Source of the DNA: Camarhynchus parvulus
Lineage: Eukaryota > Chordata > Aves > Passeriformes > Thraupidae
Direction: 5' to 3'
NCBI RefSeq assembly: GCF_901933205.1
Contig: NC_044582.1
Location: forward strand, 20,001,820-20,065,819
Length of the DNA: 64,000 bases
Part shown: positions 38,801-51,259 of the stretch, in pieces
Layout of the letters: each line of letters starts with the position of its first letter
Position numbering within the stretch: the first letter of the stretch is position 1
The notes under the pieces: generated by a model
What the model saw: the letters and a program-made list of their open reading frames with translations, nothing else
What the model was told of the DNA's origin: nothing
Databases searched by the model: none
Translations under genes and position numbers: made by a program

Positions 38801-41800
38801 TGGTTCCACAGCTCAGCAGAACTTCATCCTTGATGAATTCCTTAGCTACATAAAGAATTTCTAGGTTTATATTACCATAACATGTGAGCAGTCTGTGAAT
38901 TCACCCTTCGAATGCTCCTAGATTATGTTGAATTATTATTATTTCCCTAGTTTTCAGGCAAACCCCCACACAGAAAGATCAAGAAGCTGCCTAAAGGTCA
39001 TGTGACACCTTTACAGCAGAGAACCAAACTTAAAATTTGCTCTTATAAGGTTAATGTTATACTTCCATGATTTCTCCTGTTGATTGCTTCAGATTCATTT
39101 ATGAACAGTGTACAGCAGTGTAACTGGAACCTACTCAAGCCACTTAAAAACATTATTTTCTGGAAAAGGCTACATATAGGCTATTTTCCATCACATTATA
39201 TAAAAACAGTGCTTCAAGAAAGCTAAATGAATGTTCAAGAAAGATTTAACTAGAGTCTTCTGATTAGTTGACATTGACAATTACATGTATCATGTACATT
39301 TTCTTGACTTTTTTTGTGAACATATTTAAAATTTGGGAGACAACACTAACAGTGCAGTCTGCAGGGATTTTAGAAGAAAAACAAACTGGATGAAGAATTA
39401 TTATGAAGACAGCCTGCTTTACTAGGCTCAAGAGGGAACCTGCAATTCAAAACTGTGTGGTCTGCCACAGGAAGGCTGACAGTTGACACTTTCACTTAAT
39501 TTAGTGGCCTGTTTCAGAAAATTGACATCCTCACCCACTCTTCCTCAAAACGAAACTGAAGTTAAGCCAACAGCAGCATTTCCTCAAAAACACCTCTGCT
39601 TTTTGCAAAAGGGAAAAATGTTGGACCCCTATTACTGTGTTCTAAAAACCAGCCAAGTGCATGCTCTGAACTCAGGGCTTCACTGAAGAACACTGAAGGG
39701 ACATCTCCAGCCACAGTCCAAGCAGGGATCTGAAGCTGTCCTTTCACAACACAAGAAGTACAACAGAAATGGCAATTTAAGACATTTCCAACCTCTTTTG
39801 TCCCCTGGGGCTCATTTTCAGAACCACAGCATGGCATTCAATTTTAGCTTTTGTATGTACAGATATTTCCACGGCTGTGATATGAACCAATACAAAAGAA
39901 AATAACTCTTACTTGAAGGAAGACAGGACTGAGGGACAAATCTGACCATAGACCCAGTTATAACAACTTTGGAATAAGGTTAAAGAGAGGAAGTAGACAG
40001 ACAGGGTACACAATTACTCCCAGATGGTGTTGTCAAAAACCTCCTATCTGATGCTATGGCCATAACAGCTGCAGAAACAGGAACTCACGTGAGCTTCAGC
40101 AAGGACTCACCAGAATACAAGTGATTTCACTTCTACAGTTCAAATACTGCATTTTGCAAACAGAGAAACTTCCTCCCCAAAGGAAAAGACTGAAGAAGTG
40201 TTAAGCCAATAGTCAAAACAATGTGTCTTCCACAAAGAAAAGAATGGATTTAATTCCTTGAAGCATCTCAAGTATTTTAGTGGTCAGTTGCACTCCTACT
40301 ATTAACTTCTCCTATTAACATCTACATTATCTGGATCTGATTCTTCAGTCTCTGTAAAAATGCAACAGTACTAGGCCATGACAAGAATTTTGGCAGGATC
40401 TTTTCAGCAGAGGAAGGGGTGGAGGGGAGAGATCAAAGCTGCTCTTATCTCTTCACTGCCTGTCTGCCAAGAGACAGTGCCACCTTCTGCATGTCAAAGT
40501 TGACTCAAATGTCGGGAACAAGTGAACCATAAAGTGGAAATGCAGATATTTTCATTCCACTTCCAAGGGAAGACAAAAGGTTATACTACACCTATTTCTG
40601 GCATTAAAGAGAAACATCTAAGCATGCTAGTAATACAAAGAAAAGAAGAGATGGCCTCTCATTTTAACTCCTAGCAGAATTACCTGTGATAATGCCAGCA
40701 GAGATGCTGGCAAGATTTAGCAACTCTAGTTCTAAATGAATAGTTTATTCCAGGCTTGCAGTTGTAAGGAGGTTAAAACAAGTTAAATTAGCAGGCTTGT
40801 AAAGAAAGATATCATCTACCACCAACCCACACCCCACACTATGTGTGATTTTAACATGTGCTTTTAGCCCTTGGAAAGTATCATACTTACAATGACTCGT
40901 GAAAGAAGTAGAACTAACCTCACACATAGTGGTAAAACAGTCCCCCTAATGACTCAAAACCAGCTCTTTCTACCAGTATTATTTAAAATGTGACACAAAT
41001 CTGGCAAGACAAATTCTGACCAGAAGTCAATAGTCATCGCTATTCTGACCGTTGATGCTGCTCAACCACTGACAGCTTCAGCCTGCTCTTCAGAAGAAAA
41101 CTCTCCTTCCTGATCCTTTTTCAAGACTGCAAGTCTAGGGAGCTTTTACTTAAGTGTGACTCTTTAAAAAAATTGTATTAGCGTAACAGTAGTGGCCTTA
41201 ATCTGGGGCCAGTTTGTTTACGGGGCCTTTTCTAATCACGCATTAGCACATTCCTCCCTGCAGGACTACAAACAAGATGTTCAGGTTACCCATCAAACAC
41301 TGCTTGAAGTCCTTCAGTCAGCACTTGTATGAGGCTGGGAGGACCTATCAGTAAAAGACTACCCCCACCCACACCTTCTTACCTGTTCTCAATGTTAAAA
41401 ACCTGCTATCAGCTGTCAACAGAAACAGGAGACATGCATAAGGTGCTTTTGACTTGACTCATTACAGCCACTTCTCCCAGTCCCAGGTACGATCAAGCAA
41501 AGCTTGAGACAAGGAACAATATAACTGCATTCCTATGTACCCTAACGAGTAGGAACAGCATCAGCCTGGCCTGTGTATCTCACAGACACCGTGTGAGCAG
41601 AACCATGGGCACCTGCCCTGCAGCACACAGACATGCTGCCAGGCCTCTTTTCAGGTGCCAAGGAACCAGCCCAGCACAGCCACAACTCCCTATCCCCTCA
41701 GAGCAGCACCTTTTGGAACAGGACCCATGTCAGCCATCCATCAACCGCTACCACACAGACTTGTGAATTCCCTGCTTTGCTCACTTTTTGGACTTTTGCA

Positions 41801-41862
41801 ATAAAAATAATGATGCATATCTACGGTTCTTTTCTTCTCTTAGATCTTATCATGCATTTTAG

Positions 41863-41883
41863 AGACACACATACACACACACC
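41863..41883. repeat. Short CA-rich microsatellite
   Basis: An imperfect (AC)n run broken once by AT, on the plus strand. Confidence 0.85.
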
Positions 41884-42384
41884 CAAACTGCACAAACACA
41901 GCACAGCAAAGCAGCCACTCACAAATATGCTGCTCTTCAATATCCACCTCCACATCCAGCCGCACAGAGGCAGTAATTTGGTATAAAGCAATTGGGCTTG
42001 ACTACTTTGTTACCAATGGGAAACAAGTAGTCATGCATTTAAAACCTCAGCCAAAATCATGTTTCTTCCCACATTCATGGTAGAGTCCACATAAAAAAAT
42101 CCACAAATCTTTACTCAAAGCAGCATAAGAAGAGAGCAATCTTATTTGAAATAAGGCTGAATTTCAGCTACCACTGAGAAGGTGTGTGCTTATAATCAGA
42201 GCCAAAAGCAAGACACAAGTTAATGGCTCCTTACAGAGCTGCTGTGCAACTTGGGTTTCTGCCAGAACACCCGTTTGCTAGCTGCAGAGCAGCTTTGCAG
42301 CTGGTCAGGCTCCCAGTACAGGTACATGATAGGAATTTCAGTACATGGGTGGTCACAGAACACCGGCTATACCAGGTGGGTCCT

Positions 42385-42604
42385 CCCCAAGTGCAGAGCT
42401 TCCTCTTTCCCTTCCTTGAACCTCGTGAGGTTCATGCCTGCCTATTCCTCAAGCCTATCCAGGTGCCTCTGAATGGCAAGTACTATCATCAGGTCTATCA
42501 ACTTCCCATCTTGCATCACCTACAAAATTCTTCACCTGGCCATATTAATATATTATTAATAAAGAGATTGTACAGTACTGGATCCTGTACTTCTCCCACA
42601 GACT
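42385..42604 (-). mobile_element. CR1 LINE fragment, internal (ORF2) part
   Basis: The plus strand is the reverse complement of an internal CR1 segment. Recognisable words in order are ccaagtgcagagcttcc, ttgaacctcgtgaggttcat, cctattcctcaagcct and ttaataaagagattgtacag, leading to gtactggatcctgtac. The copy is diverged with several indels. It also explains much of the 134-codon open frame at 42223-42627. Confidence 0.9.
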
Positions 42605-43567
42605 GGAATTACACCAGAAGCATTTAAAGGACTTCAGTAAACCAGAACCAAAACTTTCAGCACAACAAACCAGCTGAGAACTAACTCCCACAGCAAAAGC
42701 ATGACCAGCACAGGAACTGCTCTGCAGAGCAGCAAGCAGCCACCGATACAGCCTCCCTCTCTGCTCCTCTTACCACAGGATGCTCTGCAGCCCAGGCAGT
42801 CAAACTTCTCACAGGTATCCAATGCGTAGCCAAGTTCTTCTGTTATGCAAAGGCTCACATATGCAGAATATCTTCCTCCACAAAGCATTCAATATAAATC
42901 AGTAGCAACCAGAGCTAGAGGCTATCCCAGCTGAAAGCCACCACAGGGAAGGACAACAGCCCCGTGCACCTAGGAGGGACTGGCTTTTACCAATAGAGAT
43001 TTTGCCTTACTAGTCAGTCAGGCATCACTGGCCTGAATGAGCTAAGTTCAGTCTTAACAGATTCTGACCCAAAGTCGTTCTGTGTTCATTTCTCCCATTT
43101 TAACTGCTATTCTACCTCAGGATCACAGCAAGGACACTTGCTGCTTCTCACAGACAAGTGATGCTACCCCTTATGACTGTGACCCACTAAAGCATGAAAT
43201 GCTTGTTCAGGGGCAGTGAATTTACAAACATGGAGTGCTATGGGTGCAGCACTTCCAGTGATCCCAGAAAAGGCCACAGTCCTTTTGCTCAAAACTAGTA
43301 AAACTGGGAACCACAAAAAACACATTTATTTGCCTTCAGGATAATCACCATGGCAACTGGCTTCCAGGAAAATAATAGTCAACAGTTTCAGTATGGAAGG
43401 CCACTATGGGATTTGTTAAGGACACCATCAGCTCACACAAATCCAAAATATACTGAAATTCGCCAAATTTACGCCTGAAAAAACTGTAAGTAGGTATCTA
43501 CAAACTTCCTGTCATAACCCATCCCACCAGCTGAATGAACAGCAGTACCATTCATCTCAACACTGCA

Positions 43568-43650
43568 GCGTTCTCGAATGTTCTTTGAACTTTTTAGACA
43601 ACCCTTTTAGACAACTTTTTAGAACAGTTTTAATGCAACGTTCTCTAATG
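43568..43650. repeat. Nested short direct repeats
   Basis: The word ttttagacaac is repeated in tandem at about 43592-43618. The surrounding words gcgttctcgaatgt (about 43568) and acgttctctaatgt (about 43638) are near copies about 70 bases apart, which suggests an old local duplication with internal slippage. Confidence 0.7.
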
Positions 43651-46600
43651 TACACAATTTCACCTTTCAGATCACTTCTTTACATCAAAAGAAAACTTTA
43701 TCTTATACTCAATCTCCTTGTCACCCAACATTTTAGTAATTCACTTTTAGTTATATGAGTTTGAATAATTGAACTGCACTTATTTTTTTCATGAAACCTA
43801 ATGTTTTACAAAGGTAGGTCAACATTATCTTACAGTTAAGGAAATAAAGACTAATACTCTGTTTAGGAATATACACTCATGGAGACATGCACTCTATGTA
43901 TTCTTACAGGTATTCAAAGATACTGCAGGACTTGTTCTATTTTCACAGAATGGCAGTTTTTTTGGGAAATGTGCACCATTAATTGAGAGGATTACAGAGA
44001 TCACAACTTACTTATATACCACCAAAAAAAATGCACCAAGTTGGGTTGCAGAATCCACATCCCTGGTACACTGCATAAAGCACCAATAAGGTGGCAATGG
44101 GCAGCTCAGCAAACCACTCCTAGTGTGTTCCTACAGCTTCTATGAAAGCAGTTTACAGGAAACAATGCTCCTCCTTTCTGCCCAATGCTGCTTTAGCACA
44201 CCGCCACAGCCAAATAACACTGTCCAAGCAGACTGAGAAACACATTTAAAGTGTGCTACACCAACTTCTGTCCACTTATAACAGAGAATCTCACCAAGAT
44301 GCCAATCCCTGGCCCCAGCTTTGCTTGCAAGCAAATGATGGAGGAGTTCCTTCAGTGCATGTAAGGGATCCCCTTCCCAACCACTGCACTTTGCTGCCCA
44401 TCACAGCTCAGACTTGCACTGCAACACAGCCCATTCTGCCTTCCTGTTATAGGAACACCATCAGGCTGTTTTAAGCCAGACAGGGAGGTAGGTCAGATTT
44501 GTGGCCCTCCAGTGTCATCTCAGCCTGAATCACTGGAGCTTATCAACAAAAGCATGCATGTTGTCTGCTAAATATATCCTGTATGGCAACTGTGCATGAT
44601 GAATGATTCAGTCAGGTAGCTACTTTCAGCACAACTAGTTTTCCTTTTTAAACTAAACCCACTAATGAATGTCTCTTCTGGAAGCCAGAGAGGTGTGTGT
44701 TTGGCTGCCTTTCACTGTAACCCACCATCAACTGACAAAACTGCCACTGCTCTGGAACGCTGGCATCTACATCACAGAAGGGGTAAGGAGTCCAAGTAGT
44801 TTACAGAAGGAAAAGATGTTATCAGTGCACACCAGCCTCTTCTAAGCCCATACAGAGGCAGTTAGCCAGCTTCCTCATTCCAGGTTTAGAATATGTATAG
44901 ACAGCTAAAAGCCTCCAAAGGAGGCTTTAGGAAAAGGAAAATAAAACCATGCATACTGGTTACTTTCTATGCTGTGGAAACAGCCAAGGCTGTCCATCTC
45001 ATTACCTGCGTGGGACAAACCTGCACAGCAACAAGGCAAATCCCACCCAGCTCTGCTTGTGTCTTGTACATCACAGGCATATTGTCTAATGAGACTGCTC
45101 CTTTCTGGGCGCAGAGACCACTGTGCCAGCACCTGTGCACAGGAAGGCAAGCAAAATATCCTTCTTTCCTAATCTTCATTCCAAATGCTTCCAAATTCAG
45201 GGCAAATACTCTGTAACTTCATGTGAGTGCTTTACCTAAGCAAATAGAGCAACCACCATGGCCTCCCACGTGCATTTCAATGACACATGCACTTTGAAGA
45301 AGAAAATTTCTGCAGATCATGGTGGTATTTAGGAACTGAATGGGTGAGCAGTGGATACAGCTTTTCTAAATACAATCTTTTGAGTACTCCCACAGTAGGT
45401 TCAACCAAGGTCACCCTCCATACAATGCCAGCTGGGTATTCTGGTGCTCCTACAGCCTCACTGTGTACATGTATATTCTGTTGCTAAAACCATGCAAAAC
45501 AGTGCACATCAGCCTAAATCTAGAATATGTACACCTAGAGCTCTCTTTGCCCTAATCAGATGGCCTTCCCCTTCCATGTGTTCTAAGTCACAGCAGGCAT
45601 ACATACCTCAAAAGTGCTCAGGGTAGCTTGTGTCTCTTTGCATAGGTATGCTCACAGTTGTAATCCAAATGTCATCAACAGACGTCTAACTTTAAAAAAA
45701 TTTAGAAGTATAAATTCCAGAGGAAACAGGAAAGTCAGGGGAGGGAAGAAGATATGATTTATCAGCTTCTACACTTGCAGGCATCTGCAGTAGGTACTGT
45801 AGGTCATTTTCAGAGTAAATCTTGGCAACAAAGCTTCTTTGTAGAGGAGAAGGACCTGCCAAAATTAACAAGCATAATAAGAAACGCCACTAATACCTGA
45901 TAAACAATAAAACAGCACACATATTCAGAGTCCCCTTCAGAGAAAATAATTAACTCATTTGAAAAACTGGGTTTCTGCTAGCTTTGACGTATTTAAAATC
46001 AGAAGCAACCTCTGAAGTTACCTCATACTCTGACTACTTTAACCTAATAAATTATCTCAAGGAGGGAAATCCTCTAAGCATTCAAATAAAATTTGATCAT
46101 ATCAGAGCATGCAACACTATATCACATCACAGATTGCCCTGAGTCAGACAAACCTTCCCAGCTTATCAAATGCCTTGATGTTCACCGAGTATTTTGCCAC
46201 AGGAGTGCCTGTGTGACCAGTGTCAGACTAAAGAATCAAGCCACTGTCCAAAACAGGACCAACACAGAGTGTGATGGAAGCCCCAACACAGCATGCACAT
46301 AAAGTACATACTTAGGGAGTATCTGCATAGCATAAACGTTCTGGAGCGTTGGCAAACTTCTGAACTTTTCAGGTCTGGATATAAGTTAATAAAACGTAAA
46401 CGTTTTTGGGGCAGAGACCTCCTGTTCTGTGTTTGCATTTCACATGGTGTGCCAGATCTAACTTCCAAATCAAAGTTCTCAATCTTATTTTGATAAAAGT
46501 GTTTTGTATTTTTGGTACATGAGTTTATAAATAAAAAGGGTCAACTAGATCTGCATTACCATTAAATGTTTCTGAAAGTACGAAGACATTACATTTTGCA

Positions 46601-46918
46601 AAAATACATTTAACTCTACACAATTAATTGTTTTCTTCTTTCTTTTTTCCTTAACAGCTTGGCTGAAAGAACAACTTTGAGAATTTGGAGGTTAAATTCA
46701 AGCCCAAACAATCAGCTCATTGTGCTGTAACAATATCCAGGGTCTCAACTGCTTAGGGGAGTTAAGTATTTTCAGTATTTAATCACAGCAGAATACTGAG
46801 TTTCTAGAAGTGCAGACAATGCACGTCTAGACTGCCACCTTCATGTTCCATTTCATTCAGCCATCTTCACTCTTTCTAGGGATGTCAGTTTATCCTCTAG
46901 GAAACACTGTGCCGAGTT

Positions 46919-47135
46919 CACAGATTTGCTGACCTTGGAAGGGACCTCTCGATGTCACCTGGGCCACCCAGGGTTCATTGCCTACACACCATTTTTACAA
47001 GTCTTGCTGTTGAGAGACCACCCTGTTGCTGGCCCCAGAGAGCTCAAGTCCACAGGAGCTCCATCCCCCATGGAGAGTGCACAACCTGTATGCCAAGCAG
47101 CATTCAGTGTGCTACAGCAATCAGCCTTCATCAGG
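46919..47135 (-). mobile_element. Degenerate CR1 LINE fragment
   Basis: The plus strand opens with cagatttgctgaccttggaa and gggacctctcgatgtcacct, the reverse complement of a CR1 3' region (usual form: ggttggaagggacctctggaggtca). Later words such as gagtgcacaacctgtatgcc are weaker matches to the expected order. It is strongly diverged, and the right boundary is approximate. Confidence 0.65.
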
Positions 47136-47758
47136 CCTTAGGGGACAGGCACAGTGAAACCCACTCCCTCTATTTCAGGGCTGAGGAGACTCCAGGTCTA
47201 TCAAGAGGCAGCCAACCAGCCAGCTCACCTGAGAAACACCTTGCACTTGGTGAATTCAGGTGCCAAAACCCAGCTCTCACTGGCAGACAGCTACAGAACC
47301 ACCTGGGGAGAACACGCCACACCAGTAAACGTGCTGGGGAAGCCAGTGGAAAGGGAAGACTCCTCCTCCAGAGCTCTAAGCAAAAATTCCTAGAAACCAA
47401 GCCCAAGATATTATCACACCAAGTCTTTTTGAATGGTTCAAAACAATTCTCAGAAAGACGAGAGAAAACACTAACACAAGGTTTGCCTCACTCCAGAGCA
47501 GCCACAGTTGCTAGCTCACAGTCAGGCACAGGCCATTCACCCAAGCAGTGGAGGAGCTGACTCACTAGATACAACCCATTTCCTGCAGAATGCACCTCTC
47601 TAAACACAGGGAAACAAAATCTGTAGGCTTCCAATGATTTCTATTTTGTATCTGAATTAGACATAGGTTTTAATTACAGGAACTTCAGCTGTGATTAAAT
47701 AAGATGTGAGACAGCTCAAACTATGACACAGAACTGCTTGGAAAACCAAACTCAACAA

Positions 47759-47791
47759 TGTGGTAAATGTGGTAAATTTTATGTGGTAAAT
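47759..47791. repeat. ATGTGGTAA tandem repeat
   Basis: Three copies of atgtggtaaat, the last two separated by a short TTT insertion. A local slippage product. Confidence 0.85.
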
Positions 47792-49373
47792 GGAGGAAGG
47801 AAACCCCAGACTTTATGGAAAACTGAAGTTCCAATTTCTTTCTAAAGCAAATTCCACACAAAGTAGATCTTTCTCCATCTTAAGTTTGCTTCCATACTTT
47901 GGATGGCTTCCAGACCAGCTGGGTGGGCTTATCAGGGAAAAGAACTGGACACAGTGTATACAAAGCTCCAACAAACCTGTTCATTTGGTGCCAGAACACT
48001 ATGTGGCTGCAGGGCTGCTAAGCAGCGCAAGCCCTGCAAGCTGGGGAGCACCACTGCCCCCAGACAAGAGAGGGAAGAGCTCCCCCGGGACCAAGACAGA
48101 AACAGCCCTTCCAGTGAGTACACCTACTCACCGGGCCTTCCTTTCCTCTAGACACTTCCAGATGGACCAAGAATTTACCCTAAGAGAAGGATCATGGTCA
48201 AAAATGGAGTCACCTGCCACATGTTAATCTTGAGTAAGACAGAGTCAGTGGTGAGCATCAGGGACAGCAGCACTTACTCCCTGGGCTGAGGAGAACCCAG
48301 TGGCACTGGCTCAGGTCAAGGCATCATTACTTCAGTGACCACGCCAGTAGCCTGGACTGTTACTAAGGGCTTCCAACCTGCAGAAACACTTGATTTTAAG
48401 GTTTGTGGATGATGGACACTGTTTACGGATGCAGTGGGAGTTACGTTACCCTCTTCTGTCTCCCCCTCCCCTAGCCTTCAACTCAGATCTTTGTACCTTC
48501 AGTTCAGACCTTTACACCTCCTACCCACTAAGAAGCCTCATTAAGCTTCCCTACTGATAGAGTTTTTTAGTGAAAGCGATGCCTCCACCCACCATGGGAG
48601 TTTTGCTGGCCATCGCATTTGTCATTAATGCACACCAGGTACTTCCGTGTCTCCAGCGACAACAGCTGCACACAAGTCACAAACATAGTGTCAGCTCCAA
48701 GTCTCGTGAATTTTGACACACACAAAGCTTCGAAGCTGCTGCTTTGCCCCTTAAGCTCATTACTTTAAAGGCCTGTCACTGATAATCTGCATTTAAGCTG
48801 GCAAATTCTGAGTTCGCCATGAAATAATTCGTGTCTTAACCATCTCATCAAAGACAGTCAAGGCGAGCAGGAATCAGTGAAGCGAACACACGCCTCAGCC
48901 CGCCCCAAACCAGAGCGAGAGCCGAGGCGGTGCCTCGCGAACCTCCGGCACAGGCCACACACGTGCGTGGGGCCGCCCCCGGGAGGGCCCGGGGGGCTGT
49001 GAGGGCCGCGGGGATCGGGGCGATCGCGGGGGCCACGGCAGGGGCCGAGGGTGCCGCTCGCCACCGCCGGGCCGGACATCGCCCCGCGAAGCCCGGGCCC
49101 TGAGTCCCGGACGACGGCCCGGAACGGGCCGAGCGGGCCGGCGGGGCCGCGACCCGGACAGAGAGCCCTAAACCGGCCGCAGGAGCGGGGGCGGCGAGAG
49201 ACAGCCCGGCCGAGCGGCAGGTCTGGGGGTGGATGAGGCGCTTGCGATGGCCGCAGGCGGGGCCGGTCGGACGGGGTCCCTTCGCCCCGTCACTCGGTTC
49301 CGGGTGTTCTCCCGCCCCGTTCCCGATCCCGCTCCCTCTCCGTTCCCGATCCCGCGGTCCGTCGGTCACTCAC

Positions 49374-49520
49374 CGGCCGAGCGGCGGCCGCTCCATCCCC
49401 GCGCGCCGCCACCGCCCGGCCCGGCCGCGTGACGTCGCGCGAGAGGTGGGGCGGGCGCGCGCGGCGGCGTCACCTGCGGGGGCGGGCCCTGCGGTAGGGC
49501 ACGCCCTCCACACGGCGCCT
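49374..49520 (-). other. TMCC1: Candidate non-coding first exon of TMCC1
   Basis: The minus strand has a near-perfect donor, GGCCG|GTGAGTGACC, with the last exon base at 49374, just downstream of the NRF1-, CRE- and E-box-like words. No good ATG-initiated frame precedes the donor, so the exon would be 5' untranslated and splice toward the exon at 31914. The 5' end shown is arbitrary because the start of transcription cannot be read from sequence. Confidence 0.45.
49430..49437. promoter_or_regulatory. CRE-like site
   Basis: TGACGTCG, one base from the palindromic cAMP-response element TGACGTCA, inside the CpG island. Motif call only. Confidence 0.4.
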
Positions 49521-49524
49521 GCGC
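49515..49524. promoter_or_regulatory. NRF1-like site
   Basis: GCGCCTGCGC, a close match to the NRF1 palindrome GCGCATGCGC common in housekeeping CpG-island promoters. Motif call only. Confidence 0.45.
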
Positions 49525-49557
49525 GGTGAGGCCCCGCCCCAGCAACGCTGCCGCGGT

Positions 49558-49563
49558 CACGTG
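49558..49563. promoter_or_regulatory. E-box (USF/MAX-type)
   Basis: CACGTG within GGTCACGTGCG, the GTCACGTG form preferred by USF proteins. Motif call only. Confidence 0.4.
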
Positions 49564-49729
49564 CGGGCTGGGCGGAGTCACATCGCTTCCCGGTCCCGTT
49601 CCCGTTCCGCTGGGTCGCGGCTCGGCCCGCCCCGGCCCGCTCCCGGCCGCGGCGGGCGCCGGGGCGGCTCTCGGTCTCTGTGGTGCGGTGGCCCCAGACT
49701 CGCACTCCAGACAGTTTTTCTCTACTCAC

Positions 49730-49786
49730 CTCGTCCGTCTCCCGCAGCCCCTTCCCGCTGGGCCCGGCCCCTTCGGGCGCAGCCAT
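49730..49786 (-). CDS. Candidate small coding first exon (19 codons), possible third TMCC1 N-terminus
   Basis: An ATG with G at -3 and G at +4 opens MAAPEGAGPSGKGLRETDE and reaches a very strong splice donor GAG|GTGAGT after exactly 19 codons, so the exon ends in phase 0 like both recognised TMCC1 first coding exons. It lies in the upstream CpG island on the TMCC1 strand. I do not recognise the peptide from any known protein. It could be an alternative TMCC1 N-terminus joined to the shared body, a first exon of another minus-strand gene, a short upstream open frame in a TMCC1 leader exon, or chance. It cannot extend the long isoform directly, because that exon has an in-frame stop upstream of its own ATG. 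The longer open frame past the donor (to 49370) is GC-rich read-through. Confidence 0.35.
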
Positions 49787-49800
49787 CGCTGAGCTCCCTT

Positions 49801-50993
49801 GGGTGGCTCCTCGCCTTGAGACCCCGGCACCCCCGCCTCAGGTGTGACCCCCGCACAAGTGAGTCACGGCCCCCTCAGCACTGACTAAAGCACAGCCTTC
49901 CAAAGAGCAGGGAAAAGCCAGCTCCCCCTGCCAAGCACCCTTGGCTCTGACCTCTGTGTCGAAGGAGCAGGAAAGGACAGTCATGCCAGGGTTGGCTCTG
50001 AATAGTTACCATGGCTTGAAATGTCCTTAAAATGTAAAATCCATGCATTTCCACCACAGCAGACACCCCAGCCTGAGGTATCTCAGATCAATAGCATATT
50101 CCCAGCTGAGTATTAAAGGGGCTGTCATCTGATTTTCTGGTCCCCATGACTAAATTGCTGTAGCTTTGCTCTCATGGTCCAGAAATCCTAGAGAGCCTTC
50201 AATGAAATTATGGCTCATTATAACTTTGAAGGATGCACTTTACTCTCTAGATAATGGTGTAATGCAATAATATAATGAAAAGTACACTTCCATTTGCAAG
50301 ATGCTCCGTCTCTTGTAACTGCTCCAATGCAGCCAAAGAAATTAGTAAAAGAAGAGCTATTAATGCAAACAGTAATAAAAATTTAGTCTTTTTCATGTGG
50401 CATTTCCAAGAAAGTCAGCCTCATATCATTGCTCTTGAGCTAGACAAATGTGATTAACCTCCACTGCAGATGGAGGTGCTGTATTAAAAACACCTTTCTC
50501 AACTGCCCAGGTACAGGGCACCCAATGCTCAGAGGGCACAGGTCCAGCCCAGCATAATGCTCAGCATCAGCAAGGGACACCAAGGCCCCACAGCTGATCT
50601 GCACAACTTCTCTGCATACACCAGCATGTGTCCTTGTTGTGTGACTGGGTTGCCGTGGATTCCTGATGCTGTGCAGAGCACTGAAATGAAACCCTGGACA
50701 GCTTTTCCCCTTAGTAAGGCACAGGTACTGCACAGAGTGTGAGTGTAAACCGACTGTGTGCAATCTCGTTCTACCCAGCGCTGTCAGCACCTCGCAGCAC
50801 CTGGGCTCGCTGGGTCCCATTTCAGCAGCCCGTGCACCCCACAGCTGCCCTTGGGCACCCACGGCACTGAGTGGAACGCTACGCTGCCTATGGGCACCCA
50901 CACCTTGCAGTGTGTAACAGCAGGGGGGTGCCCAGCAGTCAGAGGTGAGGGCAGACGTGTCACACGCGTGTCGGCTGCACTCATGTAGGCTGA
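49801..50993. other. Region upstream of the TMCC1 promoter
   Basis: No gene is supported. The DNA drops quickly to ordinary base composition. The 310-codon minus-strand frame reaching to 50440 is mostly the adjoining minisatellite and does not resemble a protein family. Confidence 0.6.
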
Positions 50994-51237
50994 GCACAGG
51001 GCAGCGGGGGCACGGGGGGACACAAGGGGACACAGGGCAGCGGGGGACACGGGGCAGCGGGGGACCCGGGGGACACAGGGCAGCGGGGGGCACGGGGGAC
51101 ACAGGGCAGCGGGGGACCCGGGGGACACGGGGCAGCGGGGGACACAAGGGGACACGGGGCAGCGGGGGACACGGGGCAGCGGGGGACCCGCGGGACACAG
51201 GGCAGCGGGGGACCCGGGGGACACAAGGGGACACGCC
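50994..51237. repeat. G-rich GC minisatellite
   Basis: About 240 bases of tandem units built from GGGCAGCGGGGGACAC, alternating with GGGGGACCC and GGGGACACAAG variants. The G-rich strand is plus, with many runs of four to six G, so G-quadruplex formation is likely in principle. The array gives long open frames in several phases on both strands, with repeats like RCPVSP, all artefacts of the array. It starts about 1.2 kb upstream of the 49 kb CpG island. Confidence 0.95.
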
Positions 51238-51259
51238 GGGCGGAGCCCCGCACCCCGCG

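Larger units (their letters stand above)
31915..48879 (-). other. TMCC1: TMCC1 intron upstream of the long-isoform coding exon
   Basis: By position this is the intron between the 49 kb promoter exon and the coding exon. It contains two CR1 fragments (42385-42604 and 46919-47135) and several short local duplications, listed separately. Open frames at 34954-35319, 42223-42627, 46952-47560 and 47790-48227 have no recognisable domain, and two of them overlap CR1. Additional non-coding 5' exons of TMCC1 could be hidden here but cannot be shown from sequence. Confidence 0.7.
48880..49800 (-). promoter_or_regulatory. TMCC1: CpG island: main upstream TMCC1 promoter
   Basis: About 900 bases of very CpG-dense DNA with sharp edges. 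On the minus strand there are two strong splice donors, CCG|GTGAGT (last exon base 49374) and GAG|GTGAGT (last exon base 49730), so at least two alternative first exons may start here, both pointing toward the TMCC1 coding exon at 31.9 kb. Transcription-factor-like words between them are listed separately. On the plus strand, donor-like words at 49526 (GCG|GTGAGG) and 49859 (CAA|GTGAGT) leave open a divergent transcript. No TATA box is seen. Confidence 0.8.

Noticed and set aside
46952..47560. 202-codon plus-strand open frame
   Set aside because: The first part overlaps a degenerate CR1 copy in antisense, and the rest has no recognisable domain.
48848..49369. 173-codon minus-strand open frame
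   Set aside because: Composition effect in the CpG island. It lies downstream of the strong donor at 49374 and so would be intronic.
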